DNA of 64,000 nt from Cognatundibacterium curvum (GCF_014284235.1 NZ_JACOGD010000002.1:186001-250000); one strand, 5' to 3'. Numbered from the stretch's first letter, positions 16,714-26,413 are shown. The notes: a model not told the origin generated them from the sequence alone. Translations and numbers: made by a program.

Positions 16714-18762
16714 TCAGCGCTCTGAGGATTGCTGGGTGCCGGTATAGAATTTGATGGTGCTGCCTTTCAATGAGCCATCAGCTTGCGGTATGCCTGTGAC
16801 TTCGACCCGTGTGCCGCTGGTGGCGAGTGCAGTTTGCAATGCGCTGAAACCAGCACTGGTCGTCATGTCTTGCGGCGTGATACTGACTACGTCTTTGCTA
16901 CGGTCCACCTGATACACCAGTGTAGCGGCTCCTGTTGCTGAACTAACATTGACCGTGACAGTTTTTGTACCCCCCTTAGCGCTGATACTGAAACTGTATT
17001 GATTACTACCCGTGCCAGCAACCAAGGCGCTCGCTACCGATGTCCTTGGAATAGTAATTGGTGTTAACACTGCATATGGCGCTGACCAGCCATTTTTATT
17101 AGCCGCATCGCCCCATACTGCATAAGTCTGGCCTTGTGCATAGTAAGCTGTCGCAGCGGTGCCGAAACTGATCGCTGCATTGTTAGTACCACCAGTGGTG
17201 GCAATGAAAGTCTTGATCGCATCCGTGCCAGCAGCGGTGTAAGTAACTAAAGTAGGAAAACCATAATTCGAGAATTTAAAACCGGATATCGCAACGCTGG
17301 GGTTCAGCGGATCAAAACCATTTGCGGTGGTGCCGCTGATATAAGTCAGAGGAGAGCTGTAGTTGTCATCAGAGGTATTAAACTGATAGCCGAGATTAAA
17401 TCCACTCGCACTGACATTGCCGATGCGGCCGTTGAACGGTGCGGCTTCTATGTCGACTGTGCTCGCATGCAGCGGATTTGCGCTGGCATCAACCGGTGTT
17501 ACTTTGACTTTGAAACCACGCAACAGATTTCTGGCGCTGACAAAAGCGCTGCCACTGCCTATCGGCGTCGCGTCTGAAGCAGCATTCGGATTGCGGAAAA
17601 AGAATTTGCTTGTCGGGTCAATCAGGATTTTCGTTGGCTTTCCATCTGCCTGATCCATCCAGAAACTGCTGCCCGCATTATTGTCGACATGGATGATATG
17701 TCCCTCAGGACTGATGAAAACTTTGCTGAAGGATTTTGAAGCATAAATACGAGTCAGTACAAAGCTGCCGTTTTGCTGATAGCGGCATGCAATGCGTACA
17801 TAGACGCCAGGCTGTTGTAAGGCGGTGACGATGGCGCTGTTACTGAAGTCTTTAATCGTCGCATTATTGGCTGGATTATCCAGGTCGTAGAACAGGGTGC
17901 CATTGCTGCTGTCCAGGCTGGCTGTGAGCGCTTTGCCGGTATCTGATGCGATATAGCTGCCATTGCTGAGTGTCGCTTTATTGAGTTCGAATACCACCGT
18001 GTTGATACTTGGTGAAACGCTGGTTACAGTTGCATATTGATGATTCAGTATCAGGCGCGTTAAATCGTTGACTGGCTTGTGTCTGACCGGACCGTTGAAG
18101 TTGACTGACCAGATATTGGCTGCGCCGGCTGCAGGTACATGGCCGATGATAAAGGCGGGATGATCGAGATCAAATTCGATATTGATCGCACCTGAATTGG
18201 TGGTTGGTGTTGGATTGGTGGCGGAACTGGCTTGTGGTGCGGTGAAAGGCTGGGCCAGTTTAACCGCTACTGTCACAGTCAGCGCTCCAGTTGCACCCTG
18301 TGTCCCCTGTATCTGAATCCGGCTGGCCGGGATCACCGCGTTGGCAGCTTCCGGGAAGCCTGGTTCAGGGTCACTCGCAACCACCAAAGACACATCGCCG
18401 GGGTTGGCGCTAAGCGTCAGCGTGGCTCCGGTGTAGGTATTGCCTGACACTAAAGTGGCTGCCTGTAAACTGGAAGCAATGTTATCTAATTGTTCCAGAT
18501 TTCCTGACCATGGCGCGCTTAGCAGATTGCCGGTTTGTTTGCCACTGGCATCTGTCAGTGTCAGCGAAAGTATGGTGACATTGATCGCGGCCCAGTTTTC
18601 CGACGACGCATCACTCACAACGATAGGAACAGAAACCGGCGCCGGTATCGCTGCACTTGGTGGGGTTTGTGGATTATCTGTCGCCGTCGTTGAGCCGCCG
18701 CCGCCGCAGGCGCTTACGGCTGCAAGCAATGAACTGGCCAATATATATTTACCTTGCTTCAT
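16714..18762 (-). CDS. DUF4382-type lipoprotein
   Basis: A 682-residue exported lipoprotein. The signal peptide ends in a lipobox (AAVSAC) followed by GGGGSTT, and the mature protein is Ser/Thr/Ala-rich and beta-strand-rich. The first about 180 residues after the Cys match the DUF4382 pattern (VSDASSENWAAINVTILSLTL, then a GNTYTGATLTLSANPGD stretch). The rest contains repeated all-beta segments I cannot assign. The frame is open to 18828, but ATG 18762 follows GGAGAC and starts a clean signal peptide (MKQGKYILA). The likely location is the outer membrane or cell surface. No ligand is known. It is a single gene with a strong terminator. Confidence 0.8.
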   Translation of the reverse strand: MKQGKYILASSLLAAVSACGGGGSTTATDNPQTPPSAAIPAPVSVPIVVSDASSENWAAINVTILSLTLTDASGKQTGNLLSAPWSGNLEQLDNIASSLQAATLVSGNTYTGATLTLSANPGDVSLVVASDPEPGFPEAANAVIPASRIQIQGTQGATGALTVTVAVKLAQPFTAPQASSATNPTPTTNSGAINIEFDLDHPAFIIGHVPAAGAANIWSVNFNGPVRHKPVNDLTRLILNHQYATVTSVSPSINTVVFELNKATLSNGSYIASDTGKALTASLDSSNGTLFYDLDNPANNATIKDFSNSAIVTALQQPGVYVRIACRYQQNGSFVLTRIYASKSFSKVFISPEGHIIHVDNNAGSSFWMDQADGKPTKILIDPTSKFFFRNPNAASDATPIGSGSAFVSARNLLRGFKVKVTPVDASANPLHASTVDIEAAPFNGRIGNVSASGFNLGYQFNTSDDNYSSPLTYISGTTANGFDPLNPSVAISGFKFSNYGFPTLVTYTAAGTDAIKTFIATTGGTNNAAISFGTAATAYYAQGQTYAVWGDAANKNGWSAPYAVLTPITIPRTSVASALVAGTGSNQYSFSISAKGGTKTVTVNVSSATGAATLVYQVDRSKDVVSITPQDMTTSAGFSALQTALATSGTRVEVTGIPQADGSLKGSTIKFYTGTQQSSER

Positions 18763-19450
18763 CGTCGTGTCTCCAGCTGGGGGTAGGAGCTTGTAGCTTA
18801 AGCGCGAGAAACTGTTGCTGTGTATCAAAGTTTTGCACGCTTATTTGTACTTTAATAAATGCGTTTTTGTATGAATATCATGTGGATATTGCAAACTAAG
18901 TATGCATACTCAGCGCCGGGGCTCTGCTGTCACAGAGTGCAGTCAGTCTGCGTTGAAACCAGCATCCGCGCTTTTTGAGGTGTAGCCTGTCCTTGGCAGA
19001 GAGTCATTTGAAAAGAAAAAATATTAATTTGTTGCAACTTGCTGTTACTTCTTTTTTGCAGGAGCAACACGACACGACTGAAAAGCTACAGAAACATAAT
19101 AAAAAAGAAAAACGGCGTATCCTTGTTTCATGCAATGCACAAGGATGGTTTGTTCTGCTAACCGGCAGGAGGCGAAAACGCGTGTGTTAAGATGGGGCCT
19201 GTATTCAATTTTAGCGAGGCTGTACCGCCCAAAAAATCAGGAACAAGGTCGCTGACGCGATATATGAGTCTTAGTCAGTCTCGCTGGTCTGACGGGCAGT
19301 TGCTGCCAGTGCCAACAGTGCCGGTGCAAAAAATACAGCAGAAAACAGCGATAGTATTAATGACTTTTCCACTGTGGTCATCCAGAGGTATAAAGAGATG
19401 CAGTAATGAGCGATGACCTGATTCTGAGATGAAAATGAAAGGATGAATTG
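18763..19450. other. 688-base intergenic region between divergent lipoprotein genes
   Basis: This is long for this genome. It has AT-rich patches near 18830-18900 and 19000-19110, and short frames on the plus strand (around 18975-19190 and 19192-19416) without family resemblance or good start signals. It must contain promoters for both flanking lipoprotein genes. A small RNA could lie here, but I found no T-tailed hairpin to support one. Confidence 0.35.
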
Positions 19451-19924
19451 ATGAAGAATTTTCTGAAAAATCGTATCTTGCCTGCTGGCGTAATCAGCAT
19501 GAGTCTGTTTGGTTTAAGTGCATGCGGTGGTGGTAGTGGCAGCACGGATGCGCCAATTGTTCCGTCTGCACTGACCATTGCAGCAACGCCGCTGAGTGTA
19601 GTAAAAGGAAACATCAGCACCTATACATTTACAGCTACCAACAGAAATGCAGTGGCTGTGAGTGGAGTCGGTTTCAGCGTCGATTTTGGGGCGAATGTGA
19701 CGATTACCCAGCGTCCGCAATTTGGCTGTACCGCGAGTTCTTTTTCTTACTCCTCATCCGGCACGGCCTCTATCACTTTCGGCAGTGTGCCCGCGAATTC
19801 TCAATGTCAGATGGTCGTTTCCATCACACCGTTGAATATCGGTGTCGTCAGCCCGGCTGTGTCAACGGTTGGAAATCTGAATATCAGTGGCTCGATTCCG
19901 GTAGTGACAGTGACACCTTTCTAA
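19451..19924 (+). CDS. small secreted lipoprotein, Ig-like
   Basis: A 157-residue lipoprotein. Its signal peptide ends in GLSAC, and the Cys is followed by GGGSGSTDA, much like the larger lipoprotein upstream. The mature part is all-beta and Ser/Thr-rich, with two cysteines about 34 residues apart (in FGCTAS and SQCQMVV) that could form a disulfide. The fold resembles the DUF11 or Ig-like repeats of bacterial surface proteins, with a TATNRNAVAVSGVGFSVDF strand pattern, but the match is weak. AAAGGA seven bases before ATG 19451 fixes the start. Function unknown. Confidence 0.7.
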   Translation: MKNFLKNRILPAGVISMSLFGLSACGGGSGSTDAPIVPSALTIAATPLSVVKGNISTYTFTATNRNAVAVSGVGFSVDFGANVTITQRPQFGCTASSFSYSSSGTASITFGSVPANSQCQMVVSITPLNIGVVSPAVSTVGNLNISGSIPVVTVTPF

Positions 19925-19941
19925 GAGAATCACACAGGCAA

Positions 19942-19977
19942 AAAGGCCGGCCTGTATTTGCGTACATGCCGGCCTTT
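19942..19977. terminator. bidirectional terminator between lipoprotein gene and lipA
   Basis: A 10-bp stem (19942-19951 with 19968-19977) with an inner TGTA/TACA pairing. The T run is longer on the minus strand (TTTTT) than on the plus strand (TTT), so it probably serves lipA best while also ending the convergent lipoprotein gene. Confidence 0.8.
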
Positions 19978-20057
19978 AAATGCTTGTTTTGTGGGTTAGT
20001 CAGACCAGATTTTGCTGGCGTGACACCCCAAAGCTTAGCGTAAGAGTGAGGCTTTGA

Positions 20058-21047
20058 TTACTCGCCTATGCCATGCGCCTGCTGATCTGCATGGTAGCTG
20101 GAACGTACCATCGCGCCGACCGCAGCATGCGCAAAGCCCATTTTATACGCTTCTTCTTCATACATTTTGAATACGTCAGGATGCACATAGCGACGTACTG
20201 GTAAGTGGTGGCCACTTGGTGCCAGATACTGGCCTATGGTCAGCATGTCGACATTGTGTGCGCGCATGTCACGCATGACTTGTAAAACTTCTTCATCGGT
20301 TTCACCGAGTCCGACCATGATGCCGGATTTGGTCGGCACATGTGGATGCTGCTCTTTGAAGCGTTTCAGCAGGTTCAGCGAATATTCATAGTCAGAACCG
20401 GGGCGTGCTTCCTTGTACAGGCGTGGTGCGGTTTCCAGGTTGTGGTTCATCACATCCGGTGGTGCCATGTTCAGGATTTCCAGTGCGCGGTCCATACGGC
20501 CACGGAAATCCGGCGTCAGGATTTCTATGCGTGTCACTGGTGACAGCTCGCGGATTTTCTGTATGCATTCTGCAAAGTGTGCTGCACCGCCATCACGCAA
20601 ATCATCGCGGTCGACTGAGGTAATCACCACATAGCTGAGTTTGAGTTCCGCAATGGTTTTGGCCAGGTTCAGAGGTTCATTCACATCCAGCGGGTCCGGG
20701 CGGCCATGACCAACGTCGCAGAACGGGCAGCGGCGTGTGCATTTGTCACCCATGATCATGAAAGTCGCAGTGCCTTTGCCAAAGCACTCACCGATATTCG
20801 GGCAGGACGCTTCTTCACAGACGGTAACCAGTTTGTTAGCGCGCAGAATGTCTTTGATTTCATAGAAACGCGTAGTCGGCGAACCGGCTTTCACCCGTAT
20901 CCAGTCTGGCTTAGGCAGACGTTCCATCGGTACGATCTTGATCGGGATACGCGCAGTTTTGCTCGCGCCTTTTTGTTTTTCAGTAGGATCGTAGGCCGCT
21001 GGGCTGGCTGTAGTATCTGGGGATGCAGGTGTATTTTCGGTTGTCAT
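20058..21047 (-). CDS. lipA: lipoyl synthase
   Basis: This radical-SAM enzyme inserts two sulfur atoms into protein-bound octanoyl groups to form lipoyl cofactors of the 2-oxoacid dehydrogenases and glycine cleavage system. Both clusters are visible in the 329 residues: the auxiliary cluster cysteines C77, C82 and C88 ([12 protein letters not shown]) and the radical-SAM cysteines C103, C107 and C110 (CTRRCPFC). The conserved RSSY motif is near the C-terminus. The first about 40 residues are a disordered Ala/Pro/Thr-rich extension. It lies 21 bases downstream of lipB and is surely co-transcribed with it. Confidence 0.97.
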   Translation of the reverse strand: MTTENTPASPDTTASPAAYDPTEKQKGASKTARIPIKIVPMERLPKPDWIRVKAGSPTTRFYEIKDILRANKLVTVCEEASCPNIGECFGKGTATFMIMGDKCTRRCPFCDVGHGRPDPLDVNEPLNLAKTIAELKLSYVVITSVDRDDLRDGGAAHFAECIQKIRELSPVTRIEILTPDFRGRMDRALEILNMAPPDVMNHNLETAPRLYKEARPGSDYEYSLNLLKRFKEQHPHVPTKSGIMVGLGETDEEVLQVMRDMRAHNVDMLTIGQYLAPSGHHLPVRRYVHPDVFKMYEEEAYKMGFAHAAVGAMVRSSYHADQQAHGIGE

Positions 21048-21068
21048 GATACGGAGCGTTTCGAAAAA

Positions 21069-21746
21069 TCAGGGAGTTTCGTGAGTAACGGATAAGAGGT
21101 CTTGTAAATTCTGTGCGAGTCTTTGCTGTACATCGGCCAATGCTGCCTGCACGCCCAGGGTTTTCATATCCACGGTAGCCAGTCCCGCATAGCCGCAGGG
21201 ATTGATCCAGGAAAAGGGGGCGAGGTTCATATCGACATTCAGTGATACACCATGATAGGTGCAGCCATTGCCGCGTACTTTCAATCCTAATGCTGCAATT
21301 TTGGCGCCATTCCAGGGGCCAGTGCAGACATAAATGCCGGGAGCGCCTTCTTTGCGCTCTCCCGCCAGGCCATAATGAGCGAGGGTATCGATGACGGCTT
21401 GTTCAATTTTAAATACAAATTCGCGTGCAAACAGTCTGGCCTGCGCATGGCTGCGGCGCAGATCCATCATCAGATAAATGACGACCTGGCCTGGCCCATG
21501 ATACGTCACTTCACCACCGCGATCCGTCTGTACCACGGGGATATCATGCGCCGCCAACACATGCGACTGATCCGCACCCAGTCCCAGCGTAAATACCGGC
21601 GGATGTTCGACTATCCAGAATTCATTAGGTGTATTGGCATCGCGCGCATCGGTAAATGAGCGCATTGCATCGTAGGTCTGCTGATAAGGCTCAATGCCAC
21701 GCTGCAGAATGATGGGGGTAGTGGAAGTAGAGGTGCTGTTTTGCAT
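21069..21746 (-). CDS. lipB: octanoyl-ACP:protein octanoyltransferase
   Basis: LipB moves octanoyl from acyl carrier protein to the lipoyl domains, the step before LipA. The 225-residue protein shows the family motifs [18 protein letters not shown] (76-93), the catalytic Lys149 in [23 protein letters not shown], and the nucleophile Cys184 in INPCGY. In related genomes lipB follows ybeD, dat and dacC on the same strand. Here those genes lie 7.3 kb further upstream (29065 onward), separated by a DUF2917/LysR pair and the glp genes. Confidence 0.97.
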   Translation of the reverse strand: MQNSTSTSTTPIILQRGIEPYQQTYDAMRSFTDARDANTPNEFWIVEHPPVFTLGLGADQSHVLAAHDIPVVQTDRGGEVTYHGPGQVVIYLMMDLRRSHAQARLFAREFVFKIEQAVIDTLAHYGLAGERKEGAPGIYVCTGPWNGAKIAALGLKVRGNGCTYHGVSLNVDMNLAPFSWINPCGYAGLATVDMKTLGVQAALADVQQRLAQNLQDLLSVTHETP

Positions 21747-21877
21747 AGACCGCTAGTTTAACATCCTTGACTGGCGATAGTCGTTTTTCCTGCGCTCAAC
21801 CAGCTATCAATAGCCATAAGCAGCCAGAAGCAGCTACAAGCGGCTTGCCTCGCCTCTTGTAGCTTGTGTCTGTGCCA

Positions 21878-22201
21878 TTAAGCAAAGACGTGGTTTAGCT
21901 TTTGTGTCAGCTTTTGCAAGTAGTTTGTCACTGCGAATTCGGACTGATAGGCAGCAGCCGGGCTGGTGATTGTTTGTAATTCGATCATACTTGCTTGTTG
22001 ATCTGCTTCCAGCACGACCATACGATGCGCTGGAATGACGACTGATTCATCTGCAGTGAGCCAGAAATCACTGTCATCGCCGGCGATTGTCAGCCAGACC
22101 CGGCCACATACAACTTTGATTTGTCGCTCAACAGGGGACACGCCGGACAGTGTTTTTCCAGCAGTGATCGTGTAAGATGGGTTTGCAAAATTATTTGTCA
22201 T
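21878..22201 (-). CDS. DUF2917 domain protein
   Basis: A 107-residue protein with the DUF2917 pattern, common in betaproteobacteria: a short N-terminal stretch, then QIKVVCGRVWLTIAGDDSDFWLTADE and VVIPAHRMVVLEA, a cupin-like all-beta core. No function is established. The frame is open to 22264, but ATG 22201 is preferred because AAGGAGCAAGGAA precedes it. It is divergent from a LysR regulator with 186 bases between them, a pairing that suggests regulation by that protein. Confidence 0.8.
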   Translation of the reverse strand: MTNNFANPSYTITAGKTLSGVSPVERQIKVVCGRVWLTIAGDDSDFWLTADESVVIPAHRMVVLEADQQASMIELQTITSPAAAYQSEFAVTNYLQKLTQKLNHVFA

Positions 22202-22336
22202 TTCCTTGCTCCTTGTTGTGCAGCAAAAAACCAATAAAAATTGATTTATCAGAGGGAAATTCAATGCTGCATTGAGACGTACGTATTGTAGGTGTTTCTA
22301 ATTCATCGACAAAACGAGAAATTTTGGCTTTGCTTG

Positions 22337-22349
22337 CTAATAAAATTAG
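22337..22349. promoter_or_regulatory. possible LysR-type operator
   Basis: CTAAT-AAA-ATTAG is a small perfect dyad 39 bases before the LysR start, in the region shared with the divergent DUF2917 gene. LysR proteins often bind such AT-rich dyads in a divergent promoter. The spacing is shorter than the classical T-N11-A, so this is only a candidate. Confidence 0.3.
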
Positions 22350-22387
22350 TATTGTTATGTGTCTTGCTGATGATGGATATATGAAAA

Positions 22388-23272
22388 ATGGATATCAGAA
22401 AACTGCCTAATTTTGCAGCGCTGCGCGCATTTGAAGCCGCTGCGCGACATCAGAATTTTTCTAAAGCGGCAGAAGAGATACATCTTACCCACGGCGCGGT
22501 CAGCCATCAGGTACGTGCGCTGGAAGAAGAGCTGAGCATAGAATTATTTACGCGTCACGGTAAGCGCCTGGTGTTGAATGCTGAAGGTGAGCGTTATGCG
22601 GCAGCGATACGTTTGTGTTTGCAAAATTTAGCTGAAGCCACCGAGCAATTGCAAAAGCGTAATCAACAAAAACGGCTAGGGATTACTTCATTACCCTCGT
22701 TTGCGGCACGCTGGTTGTCACCACGGCTGGGCCGCTTTATTGAACACTATCCGGATTTAGAGGTGAGTTTACAATCGAGTAATCAACTGGCCGATTTTTC
22801 GCGTGATTCTATCGATATTGGCATACGTTTTGGACTCGGTAATTATCCTGGTCTGGTGTCTGAATTTTTGATGGGCGATTATTATTACCCCGTGGTCAGT
22901 CCGCGCTATCACGGTGGTAAATTGCCAGCGACGCCCGCTGAATTGGCAGCATCTCATTTATTGCGTTGCGAAGAAGAGCCCTGGGAACCGTGGTTTCGCG
23001 CTGCGGGTTTAGACAATGAAGAGCCAACCAGTGGCCTGGTTTACCAAGACGCGTCTATCCTGGCGCGTGCCGCAGTGGACGGTCAGGGCATCGCTCTGGG
23101 GCGTCATGCAATCGTGCATTCTGATATAGAAAGTGGCCAGTTAGTCCGCTTGTTTGAGATAGAAATACCCAGCCCGGTTTCCTATCATCTGGTGTACCAG
23201 GAGCAGTCACTTAATAAGCCACAGGTGCGCGCGTTTCGCGAATGGCTGTTGGCTGAAGTAGCGTTGAAGTAA
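22388..23272 (+). CDS. LysR-family transcriptional regulator, GcvA-like
   Basis: This 294-residue regulator has an N-terminal winged helix-turn-helix (about 6-66: LPNFAALRAFEAAARHQNFS, then THGAVSHQVRALEEELSIEL) and a periplasmic-binding-type effector domain from about 90 (GITSLPSFAARWLSPRLGRF). These motifs are those of the GcvA/AmpR subgroup. The effector is unknown. It lies divergent from the DUF2917 gene and just before, but convergent with, glpR, so the natural target is the DUF2917 gene and itself rather than glycerol genes. Confidence 0.92.
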   Translation: MDIRKLPNFAALRAFEAAARHQNFSKAAEEIHLTHGAVSHQVRALEEELSIELFTRHGKRLVLNAEGERYAAAIRLCLQNLAEATEQLQKRNQQKRLGITSLPSFAARWLSPRLGRFIEHYPDLEVSLQSSNQLADFSRDSIDIGIRFGLGNYPGLVSEFLMGDYYYPVVSPRYHGGKLPATPAELAASHLLRCEEEPWEPWFRAAGLDNEEPTSGLVYQDASILARAAVDGQGIALGRHAIVHSDIESGQLVRLFEIEIPSPVSYHLVYQEQSLNKPQVRAFREWLLAEVALK

Positions 23273-23314
23273 CTCAGAAGCTTTACTGCTCAGGCTCTCG
23301 TGCGATCACGGCTC

Positions 23315-24115
23315 TCAAGCCAGCATAATCTTGGTTTTGATTTTGTCAAAAGTCGCATGCATTTGTTCCGGTACTGCCTGATCGGTAAACAGCACATCGA
23401 TCTGCGATAAATGCCCCAATTTGACCAGCGCAGGGCGGTCAAATTTCGTATGGTCTGCCGCTAAAAATACAGTTCTCGAATGTTTGATTATCGCTTCAGA
23501 CACCCGCACTTCCCGGTAGTCAAATTCGCGCAAGGTGCCATCCATTTCTATGCCGGAAATGCCGATGATGCCAAAGTCGACCTGGAACTGACTGATCACA
23601 TCCACGGCCGCTTCACCGGTTAAACCACCGTCACGCGCACGCACGACACCACCGGTCACTATCACTTCGATATCCTGATAATTACTCATGATGCTGGCAA
23701 CGTTCATGTTATTGGTAATCACCCGCAAATTCCTGTGATGGCACAACGCACGCGCGATCTCTTCCGTTGTGGTACCCAGGTTAATAAACAGAGTGGCCTG
23801 ATCAGGAATGTGACTCGCCACCAAAGCGGCGATACGGCGTTTTTCGTCAGAGAGCAAAGTCTGGCGTGTGTTATATGCCATGTTCTCCGCGCTGGAAGTC
23901 AGGCCGACTCCGCCATGAAAGCGGCGCAATAAATTCAAATCAGCCAGTAAATTGATATCGCGCCGTATTGTTTGCTGCGTCACACGGAACTGCGCTGCAA
24001 GTTGCTCGACCGAAGCAAAGCCTTCTCTTTGTACGTTCGCTAATAATTCTTGCTGTCGCAGATTGAGCGTTTGCGCGGATGTCTGGCTGTATGACGGTGT
24101 CAACTTGGCTGGCAT
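23315..24115 (-). CDS. glpR: glycerol-3-phosphate regulon repressor, DeoR family
   Basis: A 266-residue DeoR-type repressor: helix-turn-helix at about 20-75 (SVEQLAAQFRVTQQTIRRDINLL) and the sugar-phosphate-sensing domain with LFINLGTTTEEIARAL, VITNNMNVA, VTGGVVRARDGGLTGE and FDFGI-type motifs. GlpR is released from DNA by glycerol 3-phosphate. Context supports the name: glpD, glpK and glpF follow divergently, and GlpR-like operators lie before both glpR and glpD. The frame has an ATG six codons upstream (24133), but AAGGAAG lies inside those codons and suits ATG 24115. Confidence 0.93.
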   Translation of the reverse strand: MPAKLTPSYSQTSAQTLNLRQQELLANVQREGFASVEQLAAQFRVTQQTIRRDINLLADLNLLRRFHGGVGLTSSAENMAYNTRQTLLSDEKRRIAALVASHIPDQATLFINLGTTTEEIARALCHHRNLRVITNNMNVASIMSNYQDIEVIVTGGVVRARDGGLTGEAAVDVISQFQVDFGIIGISGIEMDGTLREFDYREVRVSEAIIKHSRTVFLAADHTKFDRPALVKLGHLSQIDVLFTDQAVPEQMHATFDKIKTKIMLA

Positions 24116-24144
24116 GTAACAAGCTTCCTTCAACGAAAGATAAA

Positions 24145-24162
24145 ATGTTTGAAAACGAAAAT
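24145..24162. promoter_or_regulatory. GlpR operator-like palindrome before glpR
   Basis: ATGTTTG-AAAA-CGAAAAT is an imperfect version of the known GlpR site (ATGTTCG-N4-CGAACAT). It ends about 30 bases upstream of the glpR start on its transcribed side, which would allow autoregulation. Confidence 0.6.
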
Positions 24163-24319
24163 GAACATTGTAATCGAAGCATGTAGTAAGTGTATTTCTG
24201 GCGGAAATATGGCGCTAAGTTGTTGTACGTTGCAGGTGCTTCAGGATTGAGTAACCGTATAAGTAGCAAGCTCGCCTTTGATTTTCATCGCTTTTGACTA
24301 AGCAATTTGTGCTTCACGG

Positions 24320-24483
24320 AAAACGGATTAGAAAGTGTCGTTGTTTGAGCGTAGCGAGTTTCGACACTTTCCCGTTTTACGTGATGCGCAAATTGTGCCG
24401 ACACGTAGTGCGGCACCCGCAGGGCGCAGTCTGCAGCGTCGCCTTCTTTGGCTTACCTTTCTTGGCGAAGCAAGAAAGGTAAG
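24320..24483. repeat. pair of strong palindromes, dispersed-repeat type
   Basis: The first unit has arms GAAAGTGTCG (24331-24340) and CGACACTTTC (24362-24371), extended by AAAACGG/CCGTTTT (24320-24326, 24372-24378). The second is a perfect 13-bp inverted repeat (24452-24464 with 24471-24483) around GCGAAG. A GC-rich stretch lies between and after them. Palindromes of this kind occur as interspersed repeats in many proteobacteria, which is from memory. They have no T tail and sit between the two GlpR operators. Confidence 0.65.
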
Positions 24484-24539
24484 TGGCCGCCGGGCCACAC
24501 CCGGCTTGGCTCTGCAAAGTGAAATCGCTTTAGATATTT

Positions 24540-24720
24540 AGGACTTACGCAAAACCGCCCCACCGGCGTTATGGCTCCTGGTCGTGCTGTGCTACGGCCT
24601 GCGTCGCCATGGTATCGCCAGGGATAGCATAGTCAGCGAGCTGACTATTGGCGCGCCTTTCCCATCGCACCTAGGTTGAAATCCTGGTGTTGCAACACGT
24701 CGCTACACTGCGGCCTAAGC
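24540..24720. repeat. MITE-like repeat, diverged copy
   Basis: From AGGACTTACGCAAAA (24540) to about 24610 this matches the element at 30299 nearly base for base, with scattered substitutions. After 24610 it diverges: it contains a 9-bp stem (24629-24637 with 24640-24648) and a perfect 12-base palindrome GTGTTGCAACAC (24687-24698). The second terminal inverted repeat is not recognisable, so this is a recombined or truncated copy, and its right end is uncertain. Confidence 0.65.
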
Positions 24721-24750
24721 GTAAAACTTATCTTTTGATTAATTAAATAA

Positions 24751-24768
24751 ATGTTCGAAAGCGAACTT
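24751..24768. promoter_or_regulatory. GlpR operator before glpD
   Basis: ATGTTCG-AAAG-CGAACTT matches the enterobacterial GlpR consensus in 13 of 14 arm positions. It lies about 125 bases before the glpD start, at the edge of the repeat cluster. A possible promoter (TTGACT at 24814 and TATTCA at 24836, 16 apart) lies downstream of it. Confidence 0.75.
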
Positions 24769-24892
24769 GTAATTATTCGTTTAGTGATTTATGATCGATT
24801 TAAAACAAATAAATTGACTTTTGGTAACACAAAGATATTCAATTTTTTAGCTTTCTCTCAATAATTCCTAATTGCAATGGCGGCCTGGCATC

Positions 24893-26413
24893 ATGGCGAA
24901 TGATCAACATTATGATTTACTGGTTGTGGGTGGTGGTATCAATGGTGCGGGTATTGCACGCGATGCTGCCGGACGCGGCTTGCGTGTTTTGCTGTGCGAA
25001 AAAGATGACCTTGCCGGACACACTTCTTCTGCCAGTACCAAACTGATCCATGGCGGTTTGCGCTATCTCGAATACTATGAATTTGGACTGGTGCGCAAAG
25101 CACTGAAAGAGCGCGAAGTTTTACTGCGCTCAGCACCGCATATCATCTGGCCTTTGCGATTTGTGATGCCACATGTGCCGCACTTACGTCCGGCGTGGAT
25201 GATACGTATCGGCCTGTTTTTATATGACCATCTGAGCCGCCGTGAATTGCTGCCCGGTTCTTGCGGCGTGAACTTAGATAAGCATGAATTGGGTGCACCT
25301 TTGCAAGACAGCATGCATCAGGGTTTCGTTTATTCCGATGCGTGGGTAGACGATGCACGTCTGGTGGTCTTGAATGCGATGGATGCGCAAGAACGCGGCG
25401 CGCGCATCATGACACGTACTAAGCTGCAGGCTGCGCAACGGGAAGCTGGCTTGTGGCAAGCTACTTTAGTCAAAGACGGACAGACTGCAATCAAGGTTAC
25501 AGCACGTGCCATAGTGAATGCGGCGGGGCCATGGGCAAGTGAATTATTGCACCAGCATTTGCATCAGACGGCGCGAAATGAGGTACGCCTGGTCAAAGGT
25601 AGTCACATCGTCGTCAACAAGATGTTCGATCATGACCATGCGTATATTTTTCAAAATCCCGACAAACGCATCATCTTTGCAATTCCATATGAGCAGGAAT
25701 TTACACTGATAGGTACCACGGATCTGGAATACAAGGGCGATCCGGGCAGCGTCAACATTTCATCCGATGAGGTCAGCTATCTGTGTGATGCGGCGAACCG
25801 CTATTTCAAGAAAAGCATACAAGCGGCCGATGTATTGTGGACCTATTCCGGCGTGCGTCCTTTGCTGGAACAGGAAGATGCGGCCAACCCTTCAGCCGTG
25901 ACGCGCGACTATCAGCTGGAACTGGACGCTGCGCATGAACAGGCACCGATCTTGTCTGTATTCGGCGGCAAAATCACCACCTTCCGTTACCTGGCAGAGG
26001 AGGCTGTCAATCTGCTGGCGCCCGCCTTAGGTATCACTAACCCGGCGTGGACAGCCCATGCATCGCTGCCGGGCGGCGATATTTCAGATGCGGATTTCTC
26101 AGGATTTTTCCAACGTTTTCAAGCGCAGTATCCGTGGTTGCCAGCTGTGCTTGCACAGCGTTATGCACGCAGCTACGGCACCCGCGCTGAACGCATGCTG
26201 AGTACCTGTCATGCACTGTCTGATCTGGGCGAGCAATTGAGCCCAGGCTTATATGAAGCCGAAGTCAGGTATTTGGCTGAACACGAATGGGCACGCACGA
26301 CGGATGATATCTTGTGGCGCAGAAGTAAATTAGGGCTGCATGCTACGCCCGCAACAGTACAGGCTTTGCAGGATAAATTGACGCAAATTTTAAATCAGCT
26401 AAAGCAGCGCTAA
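24893..26413 (+). CDS. glpD: aerobic glycerol-3-phosphate dehydrogenase
   Basis: This FAD-dependent, membrane-associated enzyme oxidises glycerol 3-phosphate to dihydroxyacetone phosphate and feeds electrons to quinone. The 506 residues open with the dinucleotide-binding motif [17 protein letters not shown] and contain [34 protein letters not shown], the [14 protein letters not shown] substrate region and [16 protein letters not shown]. The frame begins at a TTG (24872), but ATG 24893 (MANDQHYD) fits the family start better. No good ribosome binding site is visible. It heads the glpD-glpK-glpF group. Confidence 0.96.
   Translation: MANDQHYDLLVVGGGINGAGIARDAAGRGLRVLLCEKDDLAGHTSSASTKLIHGGLRYLEYYEFGLVRKALKEREVLLRSAPHIIWPLRFVMPHVPHLRPAWMIRIGLFLYDHLSRRELLPGSCGVNLDKHELGAPLQDSMHQGFVYSDAWVDDARLVVLNAMDAQERGARIMTRTKLQAAQREAGLWQATLVKDGQTAIKVTARAIVNAAGPWASELLHQHLHQTARNEVRLVKGSHIVVNKMFDHDHAYIFQNPDKRIIFAIPYEQEFTLIGTTDLEYKGDPGSVNISSDEVSYLCDAANRYFKKSIQAADVLWTYSGVRPLLEQEDAANPSAVTRDYQLELDAAHEQAPILSVFGGKITTFRYLAEEAVNLLAPALGITNPAWTAHASLPGGDISDADFSGFFQRFQAQYPWLPAVLAQRYARSYGTRAERMLSTCHALSDLGEQLSPGLYEAEVRYLAEHEWARTTDDILWRRSKLGLHATPATVQALQDKLTQILNQLKQR

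Noticed and set aside
18975..19416. Two short plus-strand frames in the gap between the lipoprotein genes
   Set aside because: The translations are Lys/Arg-rich, without family resemblance, hydrophobic segment or good ribosome binding site.
24320..24720. Repeat cluster considered as a CRISPR array
   Set aside because: The units are different palindromes, each present once, without regular spacers and without cas genes nearby.
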